Under the pieces are notes generated by a model. It saw only the letters and a list, made by a program, of their open reading frames with translations, had not been told where the DNA came from and did no database searches. 64,000 nt of DNA, taken from contig DATLNC010000183.1 of the NCBI GenBank assembly GCA_035536935.1, forward strand, positions 1 through 64,000, in the 5' to 3' direction. Made by a program: the position numbers and the translations under genes. The DNA comes from DATMER01 sp035536935 (GTDB lineage Bacteria > Acidobacteriota > Thermoanaerobaculia > Multivoradales > UBA5704). Shown piece by piece: positions 25,232 through 33,768 of this stretch. Each line of letters begins with the position of its first letter. Position 1 is the stretch's first letter.

Positions 25232-25947
25232 GGCTCCTGTTGCTCCTCGGGTGTGGACAACCGCGGGGGAGAGGTCCCCTCGAGCTCGACATCCGCGGCG
25301 ACCCTGCCTTTCTCGAGCGTGATCACCCGCTTGCCGACGCGCTGGATGAGATCCCGGTCATGGGTGGCGAGGATCACCGTGGTGCCGCGCAGGTTCACCT
25401 CCAGGAAGAGGCGCAGGATCTCCCAGGAGAGGTCGGGGTCGAGGTTGCCGGTGGGCTCGTCGGCGATCAGGATGTCCGGCTCGTTGATGAGCGCCCGGGC
25501 GATCGCCACGCGCTGCTGCTCGCCGCCGGAAAGCTCGGGCGGAAAGGCGTTGAGGCGATGGGCGAGCCCCACCCGGCGCAGCGCCTGGAAGGCGAGCTGC
25601 TTCCGGGCCGTCAGATCCTGGCCCAGGATGCGCGGCAGGTAGGTGACGTTCTCGAAGACCGTCTTGCGGGAGATCAGCCGGAAGTTCTGGAACACCACGC
25701 CGATGGTGCGCCGCAGGTAGGGGATCTTGCTGCGCGGGATCGAGGCCACGTTGCGGCCGTTGACCACGATCTGCCCTTCGGAGGGGATCTCCTCGCGGAA
25801 GATCAGCCGCAGAAGCGTGGTCTTGCCCGCGCCGCTCGCGCCCGTGAGGAAGACGAACTGCCCGCGCGGGATCTCGAAGCTGACGTCGTTCAGCGCCGGC
25901 TCCTGGTTGCCCGGGTAGCGCTTGCTGACCTGGAAGAACTGGATCAA
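25228..25947 (-). CDS. ftsE: Cell division ATP-binding protein FtsE
   Basis: 239 residues, an ABC ATPase. Walker A GASGAGKTTLLRLI (about residue 36), signature LSGGEQQRVAIARAL, Walker B ILIADEPTGNLD and the switch His in LATHDRD. It energises FtsX. It is linked by four-base overlaps to both gatB upstream and ftsX downstream, so all three are probably translated from one message. Confidence 0.96.
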   Translation of the reverse strand: MIQFFQVSKRYPGNQEPALNDVSFEIPRGQFVFLTGASGAGKTTLLRLIFREEIPSEGQIVVNGRNVASIPRSKIPYLRRTIGVVFQNFRLISRKTVFENVTYLPRILGQDLTARKQLAFQALRRVGLAHRLNAFPPELSGGEQQRVAIARALINEPDILIADEPTGNLDPDLSWEILRLFLEVNLRGTTVILATHDRDLIQRVGKRVITLEKGRVAADVELEGTSPPRLSTPEEQQEP

Positions 25948-27401
25948 GGCACTGTTTCGCTCTCCAGCGCCTGCCGGAGAAGCTGCTGCACGACCTTGGG
26001 GTCCGCCCTGCCGCCCGACCGCTTCATCACCTGTCCCACGAGGAAGCCCATCACCTGGGCCTTGCCCGACCGCACCTGGTTGACCTGAGCGGGATGGGCC
26101 TCGATCACCTCCTCGATCCAGCGCTCGATCTGCGACGTGTCGCTCACCTGTCCCAGGCCGAGCCGCTCCAGCGCGGCGGCGGGCTCCTCGCCCGACTGCC
26201 AGACGGCGGCGAAGACCTCCTTGGCTGCGCTGTGGGAGATCTTCCCCGAGTCCACCAGGCCGACGATCGCGGCAAGGCGGGCAGGAGGAAGGACCTCATC
26301 GATCCCGATCCTGCGCTCCTTGACCTCGCGCAGCACCTCGCCCATGACCCAGTTGGCGACCCCCTTGGGATTTCCGGGGAGCGCCGAAGCCGAGGCTTCA
26401 AAGTAATCGGCGAGCTCGCGCGACGAGGTGAGCACGGAGGCGTCGGCGGCAGAGAGGCCGTACTGGGCGGCGATCCGGTTGCGCCGCTCCCAGGGCAGCT
26501 CGGGCAATCCGGCGCGCACGGCCTCGATGCGCTCGGCGGTCAACACCAGGGCCGGCAGGTCGGGCTCGGGGAAATAGCGGTAGTCGTGCGCCTCCTCCTT
26601 GCTCCGGAGCAGACGGGTCGCGCCGGTTTCGGCGTTGTAGGAGCGCGTCTCCTGGACCACCCGGCCGCCGGACTCGAGGATCTCCACCTGGCGCCCGATC
26701 TCGTGCTCGATGGCGCGGGCCACGTTGCGGAACGAGTTGAGGTTCTTGACCTCGGCCTTGGTGCCCAGCTTGCTCTCGCCCCGGCGGCGGACGGAGACGT
26801 TGGCATCGCAGCGCAGGCTCCCCTCCTCCATGTTGGCGTCGCTCGTGCCGGTGTAGAGCAGGAGCTGGTGGAGGGTCTGCAGGTAGTCCGCGGCCTCGGC
26901 GGCGCTCGAAATGTCCGGCCGGGAGACGATTTCTACAAGGGGTACACCGCAACGGTTGAAATCCACGAGGCTCTGGCCGGGGAGCGCGCCGCCGCCCGGC
27001 GCCTCGTGCAGGAGCTTGCCCGCGTCCTCCTCGAGATGAAGGCGCTCCAGGCGCACGCTCTTCTCGTGCTGGGTCAGGGGCAGCCCGCCCCCGTCCGCGA
27101 GCGGCCGGTCGAACTGGCTGATCTGGTAGCCCTTGGGGAGGTCGGGGTAGACGTAATTCTTGCGCGCGAAGACCGAGCGCGGATGGACGTCGGCTCCGAG
27201 GGCGAGCGCCAGCCGCGTGGCCAGGTCGACCGCCTGCCGGTTGACCACGGGCAGCGCGCCGGGGTAGCCCAGGCAGACCGGGCAGACGAGCGTGTTCGGG
27301 GCCGCGCCGAACCGGTTCGGACAGCGGCAGAACATCTTGGTCTCGGTCAGGAGCTGGACGTGGACCTCGAGCCCGATGACCGCTTCGTACCCGTGCGACA
27401 T
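25944..27401 (-). CDS. gatB: Aspartyl/glutamyl-tRNA amidotransferase subunit B
   Basis: 485 residues from ATG at 27401, the normal GatB length. The enzyme kinase-activates mischarged Glu-tRNA(Gln) or Asp-tRNA(Asn). The family opening EAVIGLEVHVQLLT and zinc-site cysteines (CRCPNRF, CPVCLGYPG) are present, then the core motif VDFNRCGVPLVEIVS and the conserved EGSLRCDANVSVR. The C-terminal helical YqeY-like tail is intact. gatA and gatC are elsewhere. The longer upstream frame is rejected because its N-terminal extension has no family character. Confidence 0.97.
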   Translation of the reverse strand: MSHGYEAVIGLEVHVQLLTETKMFCRCPNRFGAAPNTLVCPVCLGYPGALPVVNRQAVDLATRLALALGADVHPRSVFARKNYVYPDLPKGYQISQFDRPLADGGGLPLTQHEKSVRLERLHLEEDAGKLLHEAPGGGALPGQSLVDFNRCGVPLVEIVSRPDISSAAEAADYLQTLHQLLLYTGTSDANMEEGSLRCDANVSVRRRGESKLGTKAEVKNLNSFRNVARAIEHEIGRQVEILESGGRVVQETRSYNAETGATRLLRSKEEAHDYRYFPEPDLPALVLTAERIEAVRAGLPELPWERRNRIAAQYGLSAADASVLTSSRELADYFEASASALPGNPKGVANWVMGEVLREVKERRIGIDEVLPPARLAAIVGLVDSGKISHSAAKEVFAAVWQSGEEPAAALERLGLGQVSDTSQIERWIEEVIEAHPAQVNQVRSGKAQVMGFLVGQVMKRSGGRADPKVVQQLLRQALESETVP

Positions 27402-27500
27402 ATGGGCCGGTAGTCTAGCGCAGATCGGCATGGTCCAGGGCGCGGGCACGGGAGATGCATCCGACTTTGGCATGACGGGTTCTACGGAGGTGATTGCATC

Positions 27501-27671
27501 ATGAGCGGCCTCAAAGAAGCAGAGCGGGAATTGGAGAAGGTCGAAGAGGTGCTCGCCATGGCGGACCGGGCCATCCAGATCTCGCGCGTGGAACAGGAGC
27601 GGCTTTCGTCCGATCTGGCTTCCGCGATATCCGAGAGCGAATTGAGCGGCCCGGCTGTCGAACAGGTCTAG
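27501..27671 (+). CDS. Small coiled-coil protein with strong ribosome site
   Basis: 56 residues, MSGLKEAERELEKVEEVLAM and onward, a charged helix ending in PAVEQV. The near-perfect GGAGGTGATT lies 10 bases before ATG 27501, the best Shine-Dalgarno in this part of the window, which is why I call this short frame a gene. It lies between gatB (divergent) and the methyltransferase (convergent, eight bases away). Function unknown. Confidence 0.6.
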   Translation: MSGLKEAERELEKVEEVLAMADRAIQISRVEQERLSSDLASAISESELSGPAVEQV

Positions 27672-27679
27672 CAGGCACC

Positions 27680-28570
27680 TCACGGGCTCGGCAGCTGCGC
27701 AAGCTGCGCGGACGCCAAAGGCCTGGCGAGGATGACCGTATAGTAGGTAGGGTGTTCCGCTGCGAGGTGGGCCCGCTCGGCGTCGATCACGGACTTGAGA
27801 AGGCCGGTTCTTTCGGCAGCAGTCAGGTGCTCCAGGCGAAGGTGTGGATGGATGACGGCCAGGAAATTGCCGCCATAGTCATGACGCTCGAGCACGTCAA
27901 AGTGGCGGTGCAAGGCATCGAGGATCTCCGAGGATCTCACGGCTTCGGTGGGGTCGCGCCAATCGACAGGCAGCTTGAGGCTCCGGGACCTTCTTACGGA
28001 AGGAGGTAGCTGCGCAAAGATCTCGGAGGCCGCTTCGATGAGGGAGAACGACCACTCGCCACGTGAGGGCCCCACATATTCATCGATATACACCAGAGCT
28101 CCGGGCAGCAGCGCGGCTGCCGTGACAGAAAGGCAGGAGTCCAACTCTTCAGCATGGTGGAGAGCCTGGTGAAAGAAGGCCGCGTCGAAAGCGGCCTCGG
28201 GGAGATCGAGCGCGTTCATGTCCCCGCGTTCGTATCTTGCGCCGGTCAGGCCTTGTGCCCGGGCTTTCGCCTCGGCCAGCTGCAAAGCTTCCGTCGAGAG
28301 GTCGATGCCAAGTATGGACGTGCAGAGCCCTTTGGAGAGCAGATCGCGTTCCAGGGCGCCTTCTCCGCAGCCGATGCTGACGGCCGCCGTGAACGGTGAC
28401 TGAATGACGGTTCGGAGCCATTCGATGGGCCAGACTTTCGGCGAGCCCGTAACGGATTCGTTGATGTACTCACGGACGATGGCTTCGTGCATCCAGGTCC
28501 GCAAGCTCCCTTCGGCGAAGGTGCGTCCCCAGAAGCGGCTCCCGATGTACGAGCGTAGCTTCATCCACAT
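27680..28570 (-). CDS. Class I SAM-dependent methyltransferase
   Basis: About 296 residues. Motif I VSIGCGEGALERDLL (near residue 82), then the acidic ILGIDLS loop, RGDMNALDLPEAAFDAAFFH and a later hydrophobic strand give the Rossmann-like methyltransferase fold. The N-terminus has an aromatic- and Arg-rich helix region (SYIGSRFWGRTFAEG). Start codons at 28570 and 28564 are both possible; the GTG at 28594 would reach into repeat array A2, so I prefer 28570. Substrate unknown. Base composition is slightly more A/T-rich than its neighbours, possibly a recent acquisition. Confidence 0.85.
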   Translation of the reverse strand: MWMKLRSYIGSRFWGRTFAEGSLRTWMHEAIVREYINESVTGSPKVWPIEWLRTVIQSPFTAAVSIGCGEGALERDLLSKGLCTSILGIDLSTEALQLAEAKARAQGLTGARYERGDMNALDLPEAAFDAAFFHQALHHAEELDSCLSVTAAALLPGALVYIDEYVGPSRGEWSFSLIEAASEIFAQLPPSVRRSRSLKLPVDWRDPTEAVRSSEILDALHRHFDVLERHDYGGNFLAVIHPHLRLEHLTAAERTGLLKSVIDAERAHLAAEHPTYYTVILARPLASAQLAQLPSP

Positions 28571-28585
28571 CTCATTCACTCGCGG

Positions 28586-28810
28586 GCAAGTCACTTCCCC
28601 ACGGCCGGGAAGTCATTTCCCACAGCTCGGAAGTCACTTCCCCAGGCTGGGAAGTCATTTCCCGCAGTCCGGAAGTCACTTCCCACCCTCCGGCAGTCCT
28701 TCCGACCGTCCCGCAAGTCACTTCCCATGACCCGGAAGTCACTTCCGACCACCCGGAAGTCATTTCCCAACGCCCGGATCTCAGTTCAGAACGCCCGGAA
28801 GCTGTCTCCG
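28586..28810 (-). repeat. Array A2: 11 units of the 21-bp GGAAGTSACTTCC family
   Basis: Unit starts on the plus strand are 28586, 28608, 28629, 28650, 28671, 28692, 28713, 28734, 28755, 28776 and 28797: 21-bp steps except the first (22). The consensus orientation (GGGAAGTGACTTCCGG) is on the minus strand, opposite to A1 and A3. The unit at 28776 is the GGATCTCA variant. Unlike the other arrays it lies between divergent genes (methyltransferase and pgeF), so it covers the promoter region. Confidence 0.93.
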
Positions 28811-28823
28811 AATAGTACTCCGG

Positions 28824-28829
28824 TACAAT
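28824..28829 (+). promoter_or_regulatory. Putative -10 element close to pgeF start
   Basis: TACAAT ten bases before the ATG at 28840, with no Shine-Dalgarno. It sits just past the last unit of array A2. Confidence 0.4.
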
Positions 28830-28839
28830 CCCTGCCCGC

Positions 28840-29460
28840 ATGAGCTACTGGGTCTGGCGCGACCATCAAGGCGATGTCGAAGTCCGGTTCACGGGCCGGG
28901 GGCCTGCCGGAGAGCGGGACGAGATCCTGGCCTGTATCGAGCGGGGCGCTCCTCCGGTCGCCTGGGCGAAGCAGATCCACTCCGCAACGGTCCTGCCCGC
29001 CCATCCCGGACATTGCGGCGAGGGGGATGCCCTCTTCGGGGATGCTCCGGACCTCGCGCTGTCCGTGGTGACGGCCGACTGCGTGCCGGTCCTTCTCGCC
29101 GGTCCCAAGGGATTGGCGGCGGTCCACGCCGGATGGCGGGGGCTGGTCGGCGGCGTGATCCCGGCTGCGTTGGAAAAGCTTGGTGGAGCAGATACGGCCT
29201 GGATCGGTCCGGCGATCGGACCCTGCTGCTACGAGGTGGGCGAGGAGGTGGCGGAGCAGTTCCCGGAGGAAACGGTCATTCCCGGACCCAAGCCGCACCT
29301 GGACCTGGTCGCGGCGGCCCGGCTCCAGTTGAAGGATGTCGAGGAGATCCGCGCCGTGGGGATCTGCACGCGGTGCGCGGCGGACCGGCTCTACAGCTAT
29401 CGCAGGGAAGGCAAGGGGGTGGGGCGGAACGTGGCTTTCATCTGGAGGCGGTCCTCCTGA
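28840..29460 (+). CDS. pgeF: YfiH/PgeF-type purine nucleosidase or peptidoglycan-editing factor
   Basis: 206 residues, slightly short for the family (about 240). Conserved motifs are all present: AKQIHSATV, TADCVPVLL, AVHAGWRGLVGGVI and IGPAIGPCCYEVGEEV, plus CTRCAADRLYSYRREG at the C-terminus. The Cys/His zinc ligands in DCVPV, HAGW and GPCCYEV look intact. Family members have been linked to purine nucleoside phosphorolysis and to correcting misincorporated serine in peptidoglycan. It stands alone between repeats. Confidence 0.9.
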   Translation: MSYWVWRDHQGDVEVRFTGRGPAGERDEILACIERGAPPVAWAKQIHSATVLPAHPGHCGEGDALFGDAPDLALSVVTADCVPVLLAGPKGLAAVHAGWRGLVGGVIPAALEKLGGADTAWIGPAIGPCCYEVGEEVAEQFPEETVIPGPKPHLDLVAAARLQLKDVEEIRAVGICTRCAADRLYSYRREGKGVGRNVAFIWRRSS

Positions 29461-29480
29461 AGCTGGCCGCAAGCCGCGCC

Positions 29481-29590
29481 TTCCCTGGGAGCGCCGGCGT
29501 CTCGCCGGCCCACGCTCCCCGCAACCACGGTGGCCGGCCTTCGGCCAATTGTCTTCAGAATGCCGGCGGGACGCCGGCGCTCCCAGGGAA
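29481..29590. mobile_element. 110-bp MITE-like element with 29-bp terminal inverted repeats
   Basis: Left end 29481-29509 and right end 29562-29590 are inverted copies matching at 28 of 29 positions (core GGGAGCGCCGGCGTC). A small internal hairpin GGCCGGCC-TT-CGGCC lies between them. No ORF is contained. It ends three bases from the rlmN stop codon and 21 bases after the pgeF stop. Transposase and target duplication not seen; mobility is inferred from structure. Confidence 0.75.
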
Positions 29591-29593
29591 AGC

Positions 29594-30685
29594 CTACCTG
29601 GCGCCGTTCCCAGGGGAAGCGCCCCGCGCCCTGACGCCGCGCGGATCGCGGCCGAACGCCCGGAGCTGACCGCACGCGGCGCTGACGTCGTCGCCCCTCC
29701 GCCGGCGGACCGTGGCGATCAATCCCTTCTGGCGCAGCCGCTCCTGGAAGCGGTCGGTCGCCTCGTCGTCCGGCGGGATCATGCGGTCGCCCAGCACCCG
29801 GTCCGGGTTGATCGGGATCAGGTTGACCTTGGCGCGCAAGCCGCTCAGCAGCTTGACCAGGCGGTCGGCATCGCGGACGGAGTCGTTCACGTCCCGGATC
29901 AGGATGTACTCGAAGGTGATCTTGCGCCCCTTCTCCAGCGGGTAGCGGCGGAGGGCGGCCATCAGGTCGGCGAGCGGCCAGGTGCGGTTGATCGGCATGA
30001 TCCCGGTGCGCTTTTCGTCGTCCGGGGCATGCAGGGAAATGGCGAGGTTGGGGCGGCGCTCCCAGGCGGCCATCTCTTCCAGGCCGGGCAGGATGCCCAC
30101 GGTCGAGACGGTGATCCGGTGCGGCGAGATCCACTCGGTGAGGATGTCGAGCGCGGCTTTCACGTTTTCCAGGTTGAGCAGCGGCTCGCCCATGCCCATG
30201 AAGACGATGTTGAGCCCCTCCATGGGGAGGCTCGCATCGGCGCGGATCGCCAGCACCTGGCCCACGATCTCGCCCGCCGTGAGGTTGCGGCCCGCTCCCC
30301 AGTAGCCGGTCACGCAGAACGAGCACGCCAGGGCGCAGCCGGCCTGGCTGGAGATGCAGAACGTCCGGCGGTGGCGCTCGGGGATGTCGACCGCCTCGAT
30401 GGTGGCGCCGTCGTGCAGCTTGAACAGGTACTTGCAGGTGCCGTCCGAGGCGAGCCGCTTCTCGGAGATCTCGGGCAGGCCGATGCGGAAACGCTCCGCG
30501 AGACGAGCGCGCAGGTCCTTGCCGAGGTCGGTCATCCCGGAGACGTCGCGGACGGCCCGGGCATAGAGCGCCTGATAGACCTGCTCCGCGCGGAACGGGC
30601 GGTCGATGACCGGCGCGAGCGCTTCGGCGAGGCGCTCCCGGTTCAGGCCGAGAAGGTCGGTGCGGGTCTCGATTGCGGTTTCCAT
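29594..30685 (-). CDS. rlmN: 23S rRNA (adenine2503-C2) methyltransferase RlmN
   Basis: 363 residues, a radical SAM enzyme. CALACSFC provides the CxxxCxxC cluster ligands; FRAEQVYQALYARA opens the N-terminal domain; MGMGEPLLNLENV and LAISLHAPDD are family motifs; the methyl-carrying Cys is in SAACGQLR near the C-terminus. The last 20 or so Arg/Gly-rich residues read into repeat-like DNA next to the 29.5 kb element and are probably not part of the domain. It methylates A2503 of 23S rRNA and a tRNA adenine by family. Confidence 0.96.
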   Translation of the reverse strand: METAIETRTDLLGLNRERLAEALAPVIDRPFRAEQVYQALYARAVRDVSGMTDLGKDLRARLAERFRIGLPEISEKRLASDGTCKYLFKLHDGATIEAVDIPERHRRTFCISSQAGCALACSFCVTGYWGAGRNLTAGEIVGQVLAIRADASLPMEGLNIVFMGMGEPLLNLENVKAALDILTEWISPHRITVSTVGILPGLEEMAAWERRPNLAISLHAPDDEKRTGIMPINRTWPLADLMAALRRYPLEKGRKITFEYILIRDVNDSVRDADRLVKLLSGLRAKVNLIPINPDRVLGDRMIPPDDEATDRFQERLRQKGLIATVRRRRGDDVSAACGQLRAFGRDPRGVRARGASPGNGAR

Positions 30686-30696
30686 GATGCTTTTCG

Positions 30697-30815
30697 GACC
30701 CCCTCCTCGATCCTCCCGCGCTTCGCGGGAGAGGACGCCGCCTCCCTCATTATGGCAGCAGTGGGCGGGGGGCTCCCTCTCCCGCGCAGCGGGGGAGGGC
30801 TGGGGAGGGGGTTCT
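30697..30815. repeat. C/T-rich hairpin element, copy 3 (two-hairpin form)
   Basis: Hairpin one CCTCCCGCG-CTT-CGCGGGAGG near 30713-30733 and hairpin two CCCTCTCCCGCGCAGCGGGGGAGGG near 30775, with ends ACCCCCTCC and GGGGAGGGGGTTCTT. It separates rlmN from the upstream minus-strand gene and abuts the stop codon of the latter. Confidence 0.8.
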
Positions 30816-30817
30816 TT

Positions 30818-31138
30818 TCAAGTCGCCGTGGTGCGGCGCCGGCGCAGCCGCCGGGTGGGATCGATGCCGATCGACCGCAGGAAGTTCAGGTCGCGGCCGT
30901 CGATCTGGAAGACCGGCTCGCCCGTTCCGGAGCGGAAGCTCGGGGCGGTCAGCGAGAGCGGCTCTTCGTCGAGGCTCTCCCGCTTGCAGTCGACCAGCAG
31001 GTAGAGCGCGTAGCCCTCCTCGCGGATCTTCCGCAGCGTCCGATTGACTTCCGCCGAATCGGATATCGCCTCGGAGAGAGCGCGCCGCAGCTCGCGCAGC
31101 ATCTGATGGAGCTTGTCGTCCAGCTCGAGGTCCTCCAC
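30818..31138 (-). CDS. Hypothetical protein, 106 residues
   Basis: Starts at GTG 31138. The first half is helical and acidic (DDKLHQMLRELRRALSEAIS); the second half contains GYALYLLVDCKRES and FQIDGRDLNFLRSIGIDP, then an Arg-rich tail. No signal peptide, membrane helix or metal motif. Gene-like codon usage and a plausible fold (helix, then beta) support it as real. It is upstream of rlmN on the same strand but separated by a repeat element. Function not recognised. Confidence 0.68.
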   Translation of the reverse strand: MEDLELDDKLHQMLRELRRALSEAISDSAEVNRTLRKIREEGYALYLLVDCKRESLDEEPLSLTAPSFRSGTGEPVFQIDGRDLNFLRSIGIDPTRRLRRRRTTAT

Positions 31139-31301
31139 GGCCAGGTTTTACGGGGCCGGCTGCCGGGATTATCACCCCTGTCCCAGAGGGTGTCAAACGA
31201 CGGCGAGGCATTCAACAAAAGCCCGTGCACCCGCCATTCCACAGAGGGTTGCCCGCTCGGATCGTGTTAGTCTATCGGGCCTTGCCCAGAGGGATTTTTT
31301 G

Positions 31302-32258
31302 ATGCCGCAACCCTTCGTTCAGAGCGGGCTCGAGACCTGGCTCGCCGCCGCCGGCTTCCCGGGGTGCGAGCCCCGGCAGCTGCCCGGCGACGTCTCGCCC
31401 CGGCGCTACACCCGCCTGATCGGAGCGGACGGCGGCAGCGCGATCCTCGCCACCTATCCGCCGGAGATCCGCGCCGCCTGCGCCCGCTTCCTGCGCACCA
31501 CCGCGCTGCTGGAGCCGGCCGGCGTCCCCGTGCCGCGGGTGCTCGCTTCGTCCTGCGACGAGGGCTGGATGCTGGTGGAGGATCTCGGGCCGGAGACGCT
31601 GGCCGAGTGGGGCCGCGGCCGGCCGTGGAGCGAGCTGCAGCCGTACTTCGAGCGGGCGCTCGAGCTGGTGGAGCGCATCGGCCGCATTCCCGTCGAGAGT
31701 GTGGAGGGTCTCAACCCGCGGCTCGGCGGCGAGCTGCTGCGCAAGGAGCTCGCGCAGACCTGGGACCTCTTCCTGGAGCCCAAGGGCCTCACCGGCGGCG
31801 AGCCGCTGACCCGCGCCCTGGGCGCCGCCCTGGATGCGATCTGCGCCAACCTGGACGCGGAGACTCCGATTACCTGCCATCGGGACTTCATGGTGCGCAA
31901 CCTGATGCCGGTGTCGGATGGACTGGTCGTGCTCGATCATCAGGACTTGCGCCTCGGGCCTCCGGCCTACGATCTGGCCTCGCTGCTCAACGACACCCTC
32001 TTTCCACCTCCGGAGATGGAGGAGGCGCTGCTCGCCGGGGCATCTTTCGACCCGGTCAGCTATCACCGGGCCGCGGCGCAGCGCACGCTCAAGGCGATCG
32101 GCACCTATGCCTCCTTCGCCTTGCGCGGGGCCGACCGCCATCTGCCGCTCGTGCCGGCGACCCTGGGCCGCTGTCTGGCTCATCTCGCCCGGGTACCCGA
32201 GAGCGCGCCGCTGGTCTCCGACCTGGCCGAGGTCTGGTCCTCCGTGCTGATCTGCTAG
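31302..32258 (+). CDS. AmgK-like sugar kinase (aminoglycoside phosphotransferase fold)
   Basis: 318 residues. ATG 31302 with GAGGGA upstream. The catalytic loop CHRDFMVRNLMP and the metal site VLDHQDLRLGPPAYDLASLLND match the N-acetylmuramate/N-acetylglucosamine anomeric kinase AmgK closely (HRDxMxRNLM, LDxQD). The N-lobe has RYTRLIGADGGSAILATYPPE. If AmgK, it feeds a cell-wall recycling route with MurU, which is not adjacent. Other small-molecule kinases of the fold are possible. Confidence 0.85.
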   Translation: MPQPFVQSGLETWLAAAGFPGCEPRQLPGDVSPRRYTRLIGADGGSAILATYPPEIRAACARFLRTTALLEPAGVPVPRVLASSCDEGWMLVEDLGPETLAEWGRGRPWSELQPYFERALELVERIGRIPVESVEGLNPRLGGELLRKELAQTWDLFLEPKGLTGGEPLTRALGAALDAICANLDAETPITCHRDFMVRNLMPVSDGLVVLDHQDLRLGPPAYDLASLLNDTLFPPPEMEEALLAGASFDPVSYHRAAAQRTLKAIGTYASFALRGADRHLPLVPATLGRCLAHLARVPESAPLVSDLAEVWSSVLIC

Positions 32259-32297
32259 ACTGCCTGCGAGGGCATCTTTGCCCCAGGAGCTTGAAAC

Positions 32298-32489
32298 ATG
32301 CCTAGCCTCGGCGTCCCAGAGCTGATGATCATCTTCCTCATCATTGTCGTGTTGTTCGGCGCGTCGCGCCTGCCCCAGATCGGCAAGGGGCTCGGCGAGG
32401 GGATCAGCAATTTCAAGAAGGGGATGAAAGCGGGGAACGATACCCCGGATCAGCTCGAAGAGAAGACCGGTCCTACGCGCAATCCCTGA
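32298..32489 (+). CDS. tatA: Twin-arginine translocase TatA/E
   Basis: 63 residues. A short N-terminal helix (PELMIIFLIIVVLFGASRLP) with the conserved FG-x-x-x-LP hinge, followed by the amphipathic helix IGKGLGEGISNFKKGMK and an acidic tail. This is the classical TatA layout. CAGGAGC precedes the ATG. TatB and TatC are not in the window. Confidence 0.95.
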   Translation: MPSLGVPELMIIFLIIVVLFGASRLPQIGKGLGEGISNFKKGMKAGNDTPDQLEEKTGPTRNP

Positions 32490-32512
32490 AGGAAGCGCCT
32501 CAAAGGCACTCC

Positions 32513-32533
32513 GGCGCGCCATCCCGGCGCGCC
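32513..32533. terminator. Bidirectional hairpin between tatA and transglycosylase genes
   Basis: GGCGCGCC-ATCCC-GGCGCGCC, eight perfect GC pairs between two convergent stop codons. No T-run, so termination is only likely, not certain. Confidence 0.45.
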
Positions 32534-32539
32534 TCTCCT

Positions 32540-33286
32540 CTACCCGGCGCTCTTGACCGGCAGCGCCACGAACGGGTCCCTTCCCCAGCCCGCTTTCTTC
32601 CAGGCCTTCTCGGAGTGCCCGCGGTAGATCGCCAGCACCTTGCGCACGTATTGCCGGGTTTCCCGGAAAGGCGGCACGCCGTTGTAGCGGGCCACGGTCG
32701 CCGGTCCCGCGTTGTAGGCGGCGAGCGCCCGCTCCACGTCGCCGTCGAACTCGCGCAGCAGCCAGGACAGGTACCGGGTCCCGGATTCCAGGTTCGTATA
32801 GGGATCGAGGAGGTCGGGCGTGCCGTAGAGCCCGCCGGTCGAGGGGAGGATCTGCATCAGGCCCATCGCGCCCTTGGGTGACACGGCGTGCGGGCTGAAG
32901 CGGGACTCGGCCTCGACGACGGCGGCCACGAGCAGGCCGTCCACGCGGTGCTTCTGAGCGGTGCGCCAGATCTGGGAGCCGAAGGGGAGACCCGCGAGGA
33001 CCTCGCGGCGGGCGGCCTCTGCATCCTCTTCGGGAAAGGCCTTCATCTCGCTCGGATCGCCGGCAAGGGCGGCGTCCAGGTCGCCCTGGGAGATGGCATG
33101 GAAGCTCGAGGTACCGGTCCTCGCTTGGACGACCCAGTTCGCGAGGTCTTGCAGGGCCTGGCTCTCGGGAGGGGAGTCGGGAAGGCGCAACGGGTCGGGA
33201 ATGGCGGTGTCGGACGGAGTGGATTTGAAAGAAATCACCAGGAAGATCGTCGCGAGCACCGTGAACGGCACGCGTTTCGGGTTCAT
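32540..33286 (-). CDS. Secreted lytic transglycosylase (SLT domain)
   Basis: 248 residues from ATG 33286, which follows GGAGGG. An N-terminal hydrophobic segment (VPFTVLATIFLVISF) directs export or membrane anchoring. The SLT domain has the catalytic Glu in VVEAESRFSPHAVSPKGAMG, then LMQILPST, DPYTNLESGTRYLSWLL and ALAAYNAGPATVARYNG. It cleaves glycan strands of peptidoglycan to 1,6-anhydro products, which could supply the sugars used by the AmgK-like kinase 1 kb away; that link is inference. Confidence 0.93.
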   Translation of the reverse strand: MNPKRVPFTVLATIFLVISFKSTPSDTAIPDPLRLPDSPPESQALQDLANWVVQARTGTSSFHAISQGDLDAALAGDPSEMKAFPEEDAEAARREVLAGLPFGSQIWRTAQKHRVDGLLVAAVVEAESRFSPHAVSPKGAMGLMQILPSTGGLYGTPDLLDPYTNLESGTRYLSWLLREFDGDVERALAAYNAGPATVARYNGVPPFRETRQYVRKVLAIYRGHSEKAWKKAGWGRDPFVALPVKSAG

Positions 33287-33434
33287 AGCCCTCCTTTGCG
33301 CGGTCGCACGGTGAGCCCGCTCCAGGATACGCCGGAGCGGACCTCGTTTGTAAATACAACAGAAACCACCCGCGAAAAACGGCGGTGGCACACGTTGACT
33401 CTGGTTGAATTTCGTGCAGGATCGGTGCCAGAAA

Positions 33435-33761
33435 CTACGAGTCCGAGAGCGGGGGCAGCTTGCGCCGGGCCGACTTCCGGTTGGCGAGCCCGTAGTCCTC
33501 CGAGGCGATCCCCAGGTCGGACACCTTGTTGCGGAGGGTGTTGCGGTGGACTCCCAGCGACTTGGCGGAGCGGCAGAAGTTGCCCCGGTTGGTCTTGAGG
33601 GAGGCCACGATGAACTGGCGCTCGAACTCCCGGCGTGCCTGCTCGAGGGTCAGGCCGCGGCGGACGAGCTCGTCGACGATTTGGAACAGGCGTCCATTGA
33701 GGTTTTGATCGGCCAAGAACGTTTCCTCGGGGAACATTTGCGCTGCGAACCAGGGAAGCAT
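33435..33761 (-). CDS. Fis-family helix-turn-helix regulator
   Basis: 108 residues. The C-terminal HTH_8 segment (GNFCRSAKSLGVHRNTLRNK) is the DNA-binding helix-turn-helix of Fis and of NtrC-type activators; the N-terminal half is helical and predicted to dimerise. No AAA+ or receiver domain is attached. It is downstream of the LysM gene on the same strand but separated by a strong hairpin. Target genes unknown. Confidence 0.88.
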   Translation of the reverse strand: MLPWFAAQMFPEETFLADQNLNGRLFQIVDELVRRGLTLEQARREFERQFIVASLKTNRGNFCRSAKSLGVHRNTLRNKVSDLGIASEDYGLANRKSARRKLPPLSDS

Positions 33762-33768
33762 CAGACTA

